Assembly: GCA_000507305.1 (NCBI GenBank)
Contig: DF239294.1
Coordinates: forward strand, 113,974 to 177,973
DNA: 64,000 nt
Source of the DNA: Breviolum minutum Mf 1.05b.01
Taxonomy: Eukaryota; Sar; Dinophyceae; Suessiales; Symbiodiniaceae
Reading direction: 5' to 3'
Shown: in pieces, positions 33,377 through 44,268 of the stretch
Numbering within the stretch: position 1 is the first letter of the stretch
Layout of the letters: each line of letters begins with the position of its first letter
Notes under the pieces: model-generated
Told to the model about the DNA's origin: nothing
What the model saw: the letters and a program-made list of their open reading frames with translations, nothing else
The model's database searches: none
Program-made: the position numbers and the translations under genes

Positions 33377-33719
33377 AAGTTTTCTTGCTAAAGAAACAAC
33401 CGTATATTTTACATGTAGACGTTCTTGATGAATTCCTGTGGGTTCAATTGGTGTTTCCGCCACGCCGAAGGGATGTATATACCTCCGGAAGATTTCCTAG
33501 GATGGGTGAAATATCAATCCAAGATACCGATGCTTTGCGTTGAGCCTCGCCACTTACATTGAACATGATGATTTTACCATACAAACTGCCCAAACCCAAA
33601 AAGGCTATAGTTATAGTTTGGGATTACAACAACCTGCTGATATTGAACCATTTGGCCCTTGGCTCATCTCAATACATCATTCAATCATTCATGTTGGACC
33701 TTTTCCTCCACAGACTCAG

Positions 33720-33783
33720 GTGCTGAACATAACTTTCCCTGTCGCCGTGGCGATGAGGTTCAAGGGGGGCTGGTTACAGCTGG
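33720..33783 (+). CDS. Kinase gene exon 1 of the readable set
   Basis: GACTCAG|GTG and CTGG|GTGAGT bound VLNITFPVAVAMRFKGGWLQ and L. The final G joins the next exon as GGT, giving ...WLQLGLGSGAFGQV. The overlapping frame (AEHNFPCRRGD) looks good by itself but ends in a phase that would shift the kinase out of frame. Confidence 0.6.
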
Positions 33784-34189
33784 GTGAGTGACGATGTATG
33801 GTGGCTAGGTGGATTTGTTTAATGACTTTAATGGGATTGTTCGCTTTCTTCTATTGCTTCTATTGTAAAAGATTTTTTTTTTTTCGAACATTATCTTAAA
33901 CCAAACTCCAAGTACATGTCATGATTCATGATCCCTTCATTTAGTAAATGAACTTCTTGTAGTTTCTCAAAAAATATGAATCTTAAAACATGTCCAGCTT
34001 CACCCCCCCAATCCAATCCTCATGGAGTTGGTGGCACCTGGGGAAATGACCCTTCAAATGGGTTGCTTCAACCACCACCTAGCTGCTTTAAACTGTTTGA
34101 TTTCCAAAAAAAAAGGTTGTAAAACAAAAACCCACCCTAACAAAAGATTTTGAGAGACACCAACAATAAACACAATTTTCAAAAAATCC

Positions 34190-34290
34190 CATAATAGGAT
34201 CCATGGGATGAACGGTATATGTACCGATCCATGAATGGTTGATTTAGTAGTTAAATATACGTACCAGTCCCATGGATCCGTCATGGGAAT
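34190..34290. mobile_element. Hairpin element, family B, in kinase intron 1
   Basis: CCATAATAGGATCCATGGGA and the inverted CCAGTCCCATGGATCCGTCA arms. Confidence 0.7.
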
Positions 34291-34379
34291 AGGATACCAC
34301 GTCCCCAGGTCGTTTCGGAGAGGTGTCGCTTCATCTTGCTCGAAGGCTGGGTTTTCCAACCGGGAGCAGGTGGTCCCAA

Positions 34380-34475
34380 TGCCCGCGTTTCCCTAGCCGG
34401 CCTTTTTTCAGGGATTATAACCACCATAATCCGTTAATAAGGCCTTATTTCTTTGAGGGGGGCATTGGGGGGGTA
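34380..34475. mobile_element. Hairpin element, family E, in kinase intron 1
   Basis: GCCCGCGTTTCCCTAGCC...CAGGGATTATAACCACCATA, then CCGTTAATAAGGCCTTATTT and a G-rich end. Confidence 0.6.
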
Positions 34476-34864
34476 ATCTTAGGTTCGCATGAAGATGAGC
34501 AGATTCGACTTTGAAGGGATTATTGTTGACGCCATTGTGGACACGAGTTTGTATCCCATTTTTTTCCTCACCTGCTACACGCTACATGGGCCTGTCATCG
34601 GACTTGAAGTTGCTAAAAGAATAGAAGTCAGGTTGATCCAAAGATGCAAGGACTTCTCCACCAGCAATTGATAGAGAATCATTTCTAATCCCTATATAGA
34701 ACTCATACATTATACATGTCAAAGTCTTTAGTTTATTTCCACTCAAACAGGACAATTATATTTGGAATCCTGAATTTCGCATCGCTTCTCTTCATAATCA
34801 AAGTTTCATGATTTTCATGTCCTCACAAACTTCCAGCATCTTCCATCATCTTCCATCATTCCAG

Positions 34865-35011
34865 GTCTTGGTTCCGGTGCCTTTGGACAAGTGACACGTT
34901 GCAGCGCTACCTTCCGACGTTCCAAACCTGGCAATGAAAACTCTCCACGGGTCCAGGTAGCATTGAAAATCTTGAAGCATAAGGACGAGATTTCTGCGGT
35001 TGTTGACGGAA
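34865..35011 (+). CDS. Kinase exon 2: glycine loop and catalytic lysine
   Basis: TTCCAG|GT begins LGSGAFGQVTRCSATFRRSK and later VQVALKILKHKDEISAVVDG. GSGAFGQV is subdomain I and the K of VALKILK the ATP-binding lysine of subdomain II. The end is set at GT 35012 in phase 1, matching exon 3; GT at 34999 (phase 0) is an alternative. A short insert (RRSKPGNENSPR) separates the two motifs. Confidence 0.85.
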
Positions 35012-35464
35012 GTTTTGTTGGATTTTTTCACCGTCTGAAGTCGCCTCATCCACCCACCCCCCCTCCAAAAAAAAAAGGTTACATGTGGAAAACCCAACTG
35101 GAACTTGAAAATCAATGGTTGGAAGATGCAAGTTTTTCCTTTTGGGATAAAAGTCCTATTTTCAGCGCCTATGTTAGTTTCACTGGAAGTGTAAGCATTT
35201 TTTGGGGGGATGGTTGGTGACAAATTTGGGAATAAATTTGCCGATAGTACATGTAGGTGAGATTTGTGGATAGATAGGGATGATTGCTACCGAAGGTTTG
35301 TAGGCTCCTGGATGTTCTTCTTGAATTGGTTCTATAGTTCCTATAGTTCGTGACTATCTGGGAAACAGTTTCAGTGTTTTACTCGTTCTTAACCGGTTAA
35401 TCATATCACTTCACAACTTGGCCGTATATGAATCACTAGATTCTACCAGGTATATTCTTTGCAG

Positions 35465-35655
35465 CGTCGGTTCAGGGGTCACATGACATCAAGCCCCCTC
35501 CTTTGCTACCAGAAGCATTTCACCAGGACTTCTGCGCGGAGGTGTCTGTAGAAGCGGAGGAGGAAGCACGCATTTTGGGGCAGTTGCAGCATCCTCACAT
35601 CGTTCGGAGGCTTAAACTCTTCAGATTTCGGGGAGGTCTCAAAATGATTTTAACT
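35465..35655 (+). CDS. Kinase exon 3: helix C region, GC donor
   Basis: TTTGCAG|CG opens SVQGSHDIKPPPLLPEAF, then VEAEEEARILGQLQHPHIV and FRFRGGLKMILT. A Glu in EEEARIL is the expected salt-bridge partner of the lysine; HPHIV and FRFRGGL correspond to subdomains IV-V (DYRK proteins have F-x-F-R-x-H-L here). The exon ends at ACT|GCCCCA, a GC donor in phase 0. Confidence 0.85.
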
Positions 35656-37019
35656 GCCCCAAAACAGACATACACACACTGGTGTCCTGGTTAACCCCCA
35701 TTTTGTTTGGCCCCTGCTGTCTCACTGTAATCACCACACACACATCCTCACCCCAAACAAAGAGACAAAAAAGGCTAATAGGATGTCCATCTCAACCTAA
35801 ATCAACACTCCTATTGCGCAGCTATCCAGGTTGACTGGAAAGATTGTTTCATTATAGGCAGATTCCTAGTATACTGTCATGCGGGTTACTTGAGATACGC
35901 ACATATATATATATATATATCACCAAACGGGGTAATATCACCATTCCGCGAACCTAAGTCGATTCATCCCAGATTCTTGATTGCCCAATCACTTCGTTCC
36001 ATCCGTTGGACGTTCCAACTTTCTATACATTTCTTTTGCTGGATTCCTGATGGTTGGATTCCTCGGACCAGACCCCCAGGAATTTTAACATACTGTACCA
36101 AAAATGGGGCCACATTTAAAGCCGGAAGCACCAGTTCCAAAGCAACATTTTGGAACGCCCTCCGTCAAGCCGCTGGATGTTTTCGGGGGTGTTTTAATAG
36201 TGGGAGAGATCCAGATATTTCAAGATCCAGACTTGCAAATGTTTAAAAACAACCCTCCCCACCAACACCTTGATACCGTATCCTTTTGAAGGGATGTGGA
36301 AATGTGACCCTCCCTCAAAGTAACAGCAAGTTTACACCTGGTCCTGAAACATCTTGGTTGGCGGACAAGCCTTTTTTTTGGGGGGGGGCTCCGGCCTATT
36401 TTCAGAGGCGAATCGTTAGTTTTGGGGAGGGTAAGATGTAGCTTGTATTGGAGCCTTGCTATTTCATTGGTATTTTTCCTAAATCGGAAGCTATTAGGAG
36501 CCCAAAGTCAAAGCTCAAATACATCACTGGGGGTATAGCTGACGGTGAGCACACCAACAACTTCTACTCACCCCAAACTCATGCTCTGATTTTTGTTGCT
36601 TCCTACATCCCCTGAAATTCAACTTGAAACAGCCCAACAGAAGTTACAAATTCCCCCAGTTTTGGGAAGTTAGTAGTAGTTTTCAAGTCCCATCATGTTT
36701 CAGCAAACAACTCGCTGTTCAACTTCCTGGTGGAATGTGTTTCCTATGTGTTTCCCAGATGGATCTTGAAACTGCTACCACCCCTTCCGCGGTTTAATGT
36801 TCTGAGGTAAGATCCATCTAGGAAACACATAGGAAATGATCCAATCTGACTAGAACATTTTTCAAATGGCTTGGTGAAAACACACCACCATCCGTTAAAA
36901 CTGAGGTTCAAATGTTGGATTTCTTCGAGTTTCATGGGCATTTCTGTATCGCCTTTGAAACTGGGCTAATTTGGAAACCATGGGACCATGGATTCCGATG
37001 TGATGTTTTCCGTTTCTAG

Positions 37020-37163
37020 TTGGTGGTAAGATCAATGGTTGTTTCTGGTTCCCATAAAAGGTGGTAGGTAGAAAGCAATATATAAGTGGTATATACTGCC
37101 AATTGGAGGATTATATGCCACCTACCATCTTTTATAGGAACCAGAAACAACCATTGATGAGAT
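37020..37163. mobile_element. Hairpin element, family J
   Basis: ATCAATGGTTGTTTCTGGTT and CCCATAAAAGGTGGTAGGT, inverted as ACCTACCATCTTTTATAGG and ACCAGAAACAACCATTGAT, form a nearly perfect 140-bp hairpin. A second copy is in kinase intron 6. Confidence 0.8.
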
Positions 37164-37244
37164 CAACCGTTTGGGACCATGACAAGTTCAGGGGTACCAA
37201 AGTCGTAAGGGGCCTTGATCTTTAGGAACATGTGACAAATTGGG

Positions 37245-37370
37245 ATACACTCCCCAACAACTAACAGCCAGTTCGCCCGTGAAAATAGGCCGAAACACCC
37301 CCAAAAGGAAGCTGGATCGTCTACCAAGCACCATGTTTCAGGGGCGAAGTGGCTGTTAGTGTTGGGGAGG
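37245..37370. mobile_element. Hairpin element, family A variant (CTCGCC type)
   Basis: CTCCCCAACAACTAACAGCC and the inverted GGCTGTTAGTGTTGGGGAGG arms. Confidence 0.65.
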
Positions 37371-37754
37371 GTATGACATGCATAGTTGGTGGTGTTCAAA
37401 GATTTTTGGACTTTTATCCATACTTGGAGGGAAATGATCCAATTTGACTCATATTATTGGCTGAAACATGTTTAAACCACCATGTTGGTTTTTGTTGCGG
37501 CCTTTTTATTTTAATGCAACAAAAATGAATATAGGTGGGAAAATAAAGTTTCAACTTCGATTTCATGGCCCTTTGGCTCATGGAACCCTCATGCTCACTT
37601 CTCTCCCCTGCAAAGAAGCCCATTTTTTAGGTACATAACTTTTAAATTGAGGGAGATGAGATACTACTATATGATTCATACCCCCCAAAGTGAAACCATT
37701 TATTTCTTTAAAAACCAAAAACTGGACATGGCGTGGCATGTTTTTTCTGCCAAG

Positions 37755-37871
37755 GAATTGCTAGGGCGGAACTTGTACGAATTGATCACGGAACAACAAG
37801 GTCTTCTGCCTGTTCGGTTGGTCTACGAAGCCACACGGCAAGTGCTTTCGGCATTGGAATATTTGAACCTT
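37755..37871 (+). CDS. Kinase exon 4: hinge to helix E, GC donor
   Basis: TGCCAAG|GAA begins ELLGRNLYELITEQQGLLPV, then RLVYEATRQVLSALEYLNL. DYRK-family kinases have E-L-L-x-x-N-L-Y-E-L-I at this place, the most diagnostic match in the gene. It ends at CTT|GCCTGA, a GC donor in phase 0. Confidence 0.9.
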
Positions 37872-39356
37872 GCCTGAGTACCAGGATCAACCTACAAGAT
37901 GGGGCAAAATCAGTTCCAAGTGAAGATTATGGGGTCCCTACAAGTTAGGGTTATAACTCCAGTTACCCATTTTATAAGGCCATAGGGCCATAGAAGCCCA
38001 TTTATAACTGGATCCGGGGCCAATCTTGTTGAACGACATGAGCAGTGACTTGGTGATTTGCTGTATATAGGGGATTATACTACCCAGGTAATATAGGGAT
38101 TATAAGAAGCCAATGTAAGCCAATTTGACGAGCTTATTTTTCAACAGGGTTTAAAACCACACCTATAGCCTATATAGTTATTAATTTATTCATTACACCA
38201 TGTGGATTATCAAGATGGTGGGGTATAACCTAGATGGTAAGAACTATGAATGAATTAGCAGAATGGGTATTAGAATAAAAATGGGTAGCTAGTCCAAGAC
38301 ATGTGGGGTTTATGTATAACTTTGCAAAATCCTTTTGAACATTCGAGGGCTTTTCAGCGACTGGAATTCAAACTACCTGAATATAGAAGTATCCACATAT
38401 CATACACGTGTAGTTAAATATCCCTTATTTTCCAAGATTGTTTTAACTCGATCTTCCCCCAAAGTCAGCTTGTGGCTGCCTCAGGACATGAATCAGAGAT
38501 TGCAGAATGATGGGTTCAGGGTTTGCCTTTTCAAGACCATCTATCATGCAACATTCTGCAAGTCAACATTGAAAATAGATATCAAATTCCTAGAGTACTG
38601 GTAGTTGTCTCTTCGGGAAAAAAAGTACAGCAATGACTTTGTGTAACCTGCAGAAAAAAACCCTCATTTACCCCGGTAGCCCCGTAAGAATCCAGGAGTT
38701 GTCCTCAGTTACCAGGATTTTGGCTTCGGAATACTTTTTTATCCTCGGGATTTCTACCCCCTCAATCTTACTGGAAGGCGGAAGGCCTATTGGATGCATT
38801 GTTAGGGATGGGGCATTCTTCTTGGCTTTTAACCTGCTGGATATTTCACTGAGGACAAAAACTTAAACCCAGGAAGATTAACGGCTGGTTCACCTACAGC
38901 CATCACCCATGATTTAGAGTTCGGACCATGATCTGAACCAATACCTCCATGATGTTTGGCTTCCAGCCGTTAATAAATGCCAGTTTTATTTTTTTAATAC
39001 CGGAAAAATCAAACATGACCCTGGGTGGTTGGGAAATTCCAGATGGCTGGAGTTTCCTTCTGACTATGGAAATCGGTAAATGCCAGCATTTAAAAGATGA
39101 TGAATCTCCTTTTGGAAGATGATAAAAATCCCTACCTAAAATAATGGTGAAACTCGGAAACCAACCGGACTAAAAAATGGTGGCCAGGGACTTCCAGCGT
39201 ATATGTACCTGGAACCTGTTTGTCCTCTATTCTTGGGCTTCAACCCTGCAAAATCAAAACAAGGGTCATTTAGGTTCTAGGTATAATATATATATATATA
39301 CGCACGCATGGACGTTGGAGTCAGCCTAATCTCCTTACCTGTACGATATCAGGAAG
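37872..39356. other. Kinase intron 4
   Basis: GC donor. Contains a family G fragment near 38060-38160 and AT-rich sequence. Two open frames (38335-38604 and 38633-38866) lack motifs and sit in low-GC DNA, so they are not called. Confidence 0.5.
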
Positions 39357-39430
39357 AAGCGTGAAGTGATTCATGGAGATTTGAAACCAGCATCTTGGTC
39401 CCACAACTGTGGATCTATCAATCGTACAAG
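39357..39430 (+). CDS. Kinase exon 5: catalytic loop with frameshift
   Basis: CAGGAAG|AAG reads KREVIHGDLKP, with HGDLKP containing the catalytic Asp. After 39389 the frame changes: two bases (39390-39391) remain and then ILVPQLWIYQSYK continues in a shifted frame to AAG|GTGGGT. Kinases have an Asn two residues after the Pro; here the two codons between KP and ILV are collapsed, consistent with loss of four bases. Without repair the protein would stop early and lack the Mg-binding Asn. Could be a pseudogene, allele or assembly error. Confidence 0.85.
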
Positions 39431-39467
39431 GTGGGTCCCGTCATCACTTGAGCAACCAAAACACCCT

Positions 39468-39610
39468 GGTTGGTTGGGTTATACAGGGGATTATACTACC
39501 CAGGTATATAGGGATTATAATAAACCATTATAAGGATCCCTATTAACCAACCAGTATAATGGAAAGTAGGAGGGNAACCAGTATAATGGAAAGTAACAAG
39601 TTTTTTTTTT
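39468..39610. mobile_element. Element, family G, with assembly gap
   Basis: GGATTATACTACCCAGG, AGGGATTATAATAAACCATT and CAGTATAATGGAAAGTA. The last piece is present twice, on either side of the N at 39575. Confidence 0.6.
39575..39575. other. Ambiguous base at an assembly join
   Basis: AACCAGTATAATGGAAAGTA precedes the N and occurs again immediately after it, so the flanks overlap and were not merged. Confidence 0.8.
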
Positions 39611-40717
39611 TCGTGGCTCACTTATAAATAAAGTTATGGGGTCCCCCTATAAATGACCGAAAAAAAAAGAAGGGGGTTTCCCTGGGGATATTTTTTTGGG
39701 GCACCCTACTTATAGGGGAAGTCCACTTATAAATTGGGTTTTTTTGGGGCTTAGCTTGTAACGATCCTAATATACCTTGGCTTTCGTGAGTTTAACATCC
39801 CCAGGATGCCATCCTTGGCAGCCCTGAAAGGTTTGGCGAAATCTCCCCGCGCCCAAAACGACATGGTGTGGTGACGATTATTTTATTGCATCCTCAGGGG
39901 AAGTTGGATCACAACAAATATGACCAGTAAAGGTGGATAGTGAAAGATCCCCCACTCTTTTCACCAATGGATTTTATACATCTTGAGGTGGGACATCACC
40001 ACCTGAAAAAAACTGGGGGAAAAAACATGTCAAAAAAAACAAGTCAGGAAGGTTAGAGCGCATTTTTTTCCAGCACCAGGGATATGTTTGATTGGGGGAC
40101 ATGTTTTTTCAACGTCTTCTGGATCAATATCCTTGCAACCTCTAAGGAAATCCATGTTTTCTGTGCTTGGTTCATCTTTGGATCTCAAATTCTTGAAAGC
40201 TGGAAACTCTGGGTGTTAAGAAACCTCTTTTGGATCTCTAAAATACAGCGGCTTTAAACGGGGTAACCATTGGAGAAAGAAATCTACACTGTAGTAATAG
40301 GATCGATGGCTAGCCACTCCCTAAAGGTTGCGAACAGTCAGGGGTCATGATAAACCAATACATAGGAGTTGCGCCATCTATATACTTTCCAGATGATATA
40401 TTAGTCACGGCTTATTTTTAAGCCATTAAACATCAATGGTGCACACTTCTCCCAACTACCTGATTGGTGGGTTTCACCACAGATTTTTGCAAGACAAATC
40501 TCCGAGGAAAACGTCTTGGTGGTGGATTCTGGAGTGTTACCAGGGCTTCCAGAGAAGACACCACATTTCAAGGTCTCCGTTGGGCAAAAAGACTCGTAAA
40601 TGATTCACCCAGGTTGGGTTACCTAGCAACAAAGCATTGATGGAAAGCCACACTTGTGTTCTGTTAGTGATCTTACTCTTCAATAGAATCACCAGCTACA
40701 AATTCAATCAAATTCAC

Positions 40718-40792
40718 AATACATCCCTGAAAATTAACATGTCTAGAAGATTATTTTCCTTTTCAATTGGCTGTTAATTTTCAGGGGTGTAC
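40718..40792. mobile_element. Short hairpin, family A
   Basis: CCCTGAAAATTAACATG is inverted as CTGTTAATTTTCAGGGG; loop about 40 bp. Confidence 0.7.
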
Positions 40793-41254
40793 GAACCTTT
40801 ATCTAGGATGCCAGTCAGTCAGGTCAGGATTGCATCCTTTGAGAAGAACTCGCAAATTCCAAGACATACACCCCCCCTCTGAAAATTGACATGTTCCCCT
40901 GAAAAGGGAGCATTTCAAAAGGAAAGGAAGGAACGATCGTCTTCCAGGAAAGCATCATTTTTTTCAGGGGTAATTTTGCAATTAGTTCCTAAGAGGCTGA
41001 AGCATATCCTAAGGGGTAAACTTAAACAAAAACTTCCAGGGTGTATGTAACAAAAATAACTTACCCTCAAGTAAACTAACATGGCAATGAAATATCCCCA
41101 TGTTCAATAAGGAAATCTATCTATCTATATCTTATACATATATAGACATATGTTTTCAATGGGTCTTTTTAGGGAAGGGAATCCACGACTCCCAAGTCTG
41201 GTTATATATCATGTCCCTGTGATCCCAGTGATCGCAGCTGGGATCCCACGAAAG

Positions 41255-41338
41255 GTGATTGACTTTGGTGGTGCACGGCGTGTTGGGGAAGCAGACGAGA
41301 TTGTCTTGCAGACCTTGCCATATCGAGCACCTGAAGTT
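41255..41338 (+). CDS. Kinase exon 6: DFG and activation segment, GC donor
   Basis: CGAAAG|GTG begins VIDFGGARRVGEADEIVLQT and LPYRAPEV. DFG is the metal-binding motif; APE closes the activation segment. There is no Tyr at the second position before the loop end as in classical YxY DYRKs, where autophosphorylation on Tyr is usual, so dual specificity is uncertain. The exon ends at GTT|GCTTGA, a GC donor in phase 0. Confidence 0.9.
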
Positions 41339-41382
41339 GCTTGATGGGCGCATTCAAAACGTTATACCAATGCATTCAATGA

Positions 41383-41421
41383 TGACGATGGTGGTGGGGA
41401 TGATGCTGGTGATGATGATGG

Positions 41422-41460
<39 letters not shown>

Positions 41461-41465
41461 CGATG

Positions 41466-41509
<44 letters not shown>

Positions 41510-41537
41510 TGGGATGGTGACGATGATGGTGATGATG
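41383..41537. repeat. (ATG/GAT)n microsatellite
   Basis: Imperfect trinucleotide tract beginning about 45 bp after exon 6. It generates poly-Met or poly-Asp shadow ORFs. Non-coding by position. Confidence 0.9.
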
Positions 41538-41792
41538 TTTTAGGTTGTTACAATATACTTATACTTATATGATTACAGTATAGTGTAGTGATAGTATACT
41601 TAACCCCAAAAATATGCTGATTATGCTGTGAGAATACATGTTGTTTCCCTGGTCACTAAGAATATCCTGTAGTAGAATGTTGCATGGGATATATGCCATG
41701 AACAGATACACACCTGTGTGATACAGTCGAACAGATCTTTGTACTCCCAACTCTTACATACTTTAAGTGTTTCCTCAAGTTTCTTACCTGCA

Positions 41793-41794
41793 TC

Positions 41795-41839
<45 letters not shown>

Positions 41840-41840
41840 T
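41793..41840. repeat. (GAT)n microsatellite
   Basis: A purer (ATG)n/(GAT)n run of about 15 units, 250 bp after the first tract, on the same strand and in the same intron. Confidence 0.9.
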
Positions 41841-41855
41841 GTTTCCGTTTTTCAA

Positions 41856-41938
41856 TGGTTGTTTTACGTGGTATATACTGCCAATTGGGGGATTTAGTAT
41901 GCCACCTACCACCTTTTTATGGGAACCAAAAACAACCA
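41856..41938. mobile_element. Element, family J
   Basis: TGGTTGTTTTACGTGGTATA, ACTGCCAATTGGGGGATT and CCACCTACCACCTTTTTATG match the family J copy at 37.0 kb, lacking part of the left arm. It starts next to the microsatellite end. Confidence 0.65.
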
Positions 41939-42065
41939 GGTTCTTTTGGGACTTCCTGCTGTATCTTGCTCAGCAGTTCCTTGGTGGAAAGAAACGGCGG
42001 AAAAACCTGGGTTGGTTGGATTATTTTTTCGGGGATGACATTTCCTACCCAGTTATATAGGGATT

Positions 42066-42168
42066 ACACCCCTGAAGACTAACATGGAACCCGAGAATAC
42101 ACCCCTGTAAAAGGAAATTTATCTTCCAAACCATCATTTTCAGGTTCTATATTAATCTTTCTGGGGTG
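42066..42168. mobile_element. Hairpin element, family A
   Basis: CACCCCTGAAGACTAACATG, inverted as GGTTCTATATTAATCTTTCT and GGGGTG. Confidence 0.7.
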
Positions 42169-42225
42169 TATCATAAAACTCCATGAAATAAGGATCAACC
42201 CCTATGAACCAACCAGGATTCAATG

Positions 42226-42459
42226 GCGGAAAGTAAGGCCGTTTTTTTTTAAACGTGGTTCAGGTATTGATGAAGAATGCAGGGTTTTCCCGGAGACAGT
42301 TGGATCCGTCCATTTGGAACCTTCCATGAGTAATTTGTCCCANCGGAAAGTAAGGCCGTTTTTTTTTAAACGTGGTTCAGGTATTGATGAAGAATGCAGG
42401 GTTTTCCCGGAGACAGTTGGATCCGCCATTTGGAACTTCCATGAGTAATTTGTCCCATC
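42226..42459. repeat. About 117-bp duplication flanking an N
   Basis: The block from CGGAAAGTAAGGCCGTTTTT to GAGTAATTTGTCCCA occurs before and after the N at 42343, with only small indels (GATCCGTCCATTTGG versus GATCCGCCATTTGG). Most likely an unmerged overlap in the assembly, not a biological repeat. Confidence 0.75.
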
Positions 42460-42476
42460 CTTCAGTAGAACTAATG

Positions 42477-42584
42477 ATACTGTCGATGGAAGAAATCCTG
42501 CACCACCTGGGATGTATAAAACCTTGTAAATAATGGGATAAACTACCAACCTCAACTGGTGCAGGATTTCTTCCATCAACAGTA
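42477..42584. mobile_element. Hairpin element, family C
   Basis: ACTGTCGATGGAAGAAATCC is inverted as GGATTTCTTCCATCAACAGT. Confidence 0.85.
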
Positions 42585-43114
42585 GGAAATGGCCAAATGA
42601 TATTTGTTCATGTTGTTCACGCTTGTAGGGAAGGATGCCATTAATTTGATGTGTGCTTGCAAACACAAACAATGCAACAATCAGTATCTCAACCACCAAA
42701 CTAGTGATTTAAAAATCTGAGGAGGGAAGCTGGCTGAATTGTCGTGACATCACAACCCACGGTAGTGGAATAAGGACTTTGCACTCGTCACAAATGATCT
42801 CAAGTCAGGTTAAATGACGTACCATGCGTCTCGACGTACATCGACGTACCATACCACTCACAGGTCTAGGTTTTGCATTAACAGAATGTGTATTATATAC
42901 GTATATATGTTGCTATGCCATCAGGAACCCATAAATATTTGGTCAAATTATGAGAGGTGAGCCGCAACAAAGGTTGGAGGTCAAATTTTAATAATTCACT
43001 CCGGGTGATGTCTGTTGGTTAAAGCTATTGTGCAGCAGTTGACTCATGGACTACTGTAAATAGATTCATGGATGTTGTTGAAGCCCCCAAAATGGATGAT
43101 GATTTTAAGCCACC

Positions 43115-43172
43115 ACCAAACCACCACCAAAACACCGCCACCACCACCACCACAACACCACCACCACCAAGA
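43115..43172. repeat. CCA/CAC trinucleotide tract
   Basis: Imperfect ACC/CCA repeats within kinase intron 6. Open frames over it are low-complexity and not coding by position. Confidence 0.75.
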
Positions 43173-43321
43173 TTTGAACATGAACAAAAATATCACCCAA
43201 AAAATAGAAAACAACTACCAAAAAGATTTGGACCCATTTTATCAGCTAAATCCGACCTGTGTCACAGCAGATTTTTGTTCCTCCTCACTTTTCCAATGAA
43301 TTGGGAAACAAAGAAAAACAG

Positions 43322-43387
43322 ATTCGCTTGATGATGGGATTGGCTGATGATACCAAGGATATTTGGAGTTTGGGGTGCATTTGTATA
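43322..43387 (+). CDS. Kinase exon 7: subdomain IX, GA donor
   Basis: AAAACAG|ATT begins IRLMMGLADDTKDIWSLGCI and CI. DIWSLGC holds the structural Asp of subdomain IX. Joins exon 6 in phase 0 (APEV|IRLMMG). The end is at ATA|GAGCCT, a GA donor, so that exon 8 continues as CICI|ELFVGE. No GT lies at this point. Confidence 0.85.
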
Positions 43388-43610
43388 GAGCCTTGGCGTT
43401 TTTTTGTTCTTTTTCGTTAGTCAGGCTGGAATTTTGGGTGCCATACTATAACCATGTCTGCTGGGGGGGAAGGGGTTGATACAAGCAAGGTATCTCGGAG
43501 TGAGTTTTTTTTAACACTGCGGGGATTTTGGTGATGTTGCTATATTTTGGAATAAAAATCATACCAAGCCCGAATCAGGTGGGGGTGGTTTTGAAGATGG
43601 TTCTTGAATT

Positions 43611-43738
43611 ACTGTTGATGGCTGAAATCCGGCAATCACCAGTTGAGGTTGGTAGTTGAAATCCCATGATTCACGACGGGTTTTACATTTTACCACACTC
43701 CCAGCTGGTTGTCTGGGATTTCTGAACCATCGACAGTA
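43611..43738. mobile_element. Hairpin element, family C variant
   Basis: ACTGTTGATGGCTGAAATCC and the inverted GGGATTTCTGAACCATCGAC ends. Confidence 0.7.
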
Positions 43739-44157
43739 TGACGACTCAACTTGAGGTCGGATGATTTCAAGTACTTCAGCTCATTTTTGCAAACATTAAT
43801 TTCATGGTCATCTTTGAATCGATCGATTTTCCACCACAGGTAGTAGCTTAAAGGAAGAGGAATTCAGGAATTTCTCCTAACATGCCATCATTTCACAGGA
43901 ATTTGGGAGATTTTGGAGTTGAATTTTTGTTTCAAACTCAACCAGAAGCGTCCATTTTGGCAAACTATCATATAGACTATAACGATCACACGTCTGACCT
44001 CACTTTAAATGTGGTTTCGTAAGGAAACCTTTCCAAACATGACTTTACTTTGGGTTGGTGAATTATTTCAGTTTACCCTGGGAATTGCATATAGCCTGGG
44101 GATGATATATTTCCAGTTCGCGATTTACCCCTGGATGACTAGTCAACGCATACACAC

Positions 44158-44268
44158 CTGAAAACTCACATGATAATGGAACAACCTGGAACATCTCCAT
44201 GTTTAGTAGGATATACATCTTCAAATGGTTGTTTTTCGAATGTCATGTAAGTGAACTCGGGGGTGGAT
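44158..44268. mobile_element. Hairpin element, family H
   Basis: ACCTGAAAACTCACATGATA and the inverted CGAATGTCATGTAAGTGAAC arms. Confidence 0.6.

Larger units (their letters stand above)
35656..37754. other. Kinase intron 3
   Basis: Begins with a GC donor. Holds a TA/CA-rich tract (35905-35920), several family A- and D-like hairpin remnants (about 36066-36200, 36305-36430, 36730-36890, 37245-37370 and 37385-37490) and family J (37020-37163). No further exon seen. Confidence 0.55.
39431..41254. other. Kinase intron 5
   Basis: Starts with the family G element that contains the N at 39575. Holds family A hairpins at 40718-40792 and about 40868-41045. No exon seen. Confidence 0.5.
41339..43321. 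other. Kinase intron 6
   Basis: GC donor. Holds two (GAT)n/(ATG)n tracts, a family J copy, a family G/A cluster, the duplicated block around the N at 42343, a family C hairpin and a CCA/CAC tract (43115-43172). Confidence 0.6.

Noticed and set aside
38335-38866. Two adjacent ORFs in kinase intron 4
   Set aside because: AT-rich, no motif, no fitting splice sites, and the kinase joins in phase without them.
41259-41543. ORFs with long poly-Met or poly-Asp runs
   Set aside because: They arise from the ATG/GAT microsatellite inside a kinase intron.
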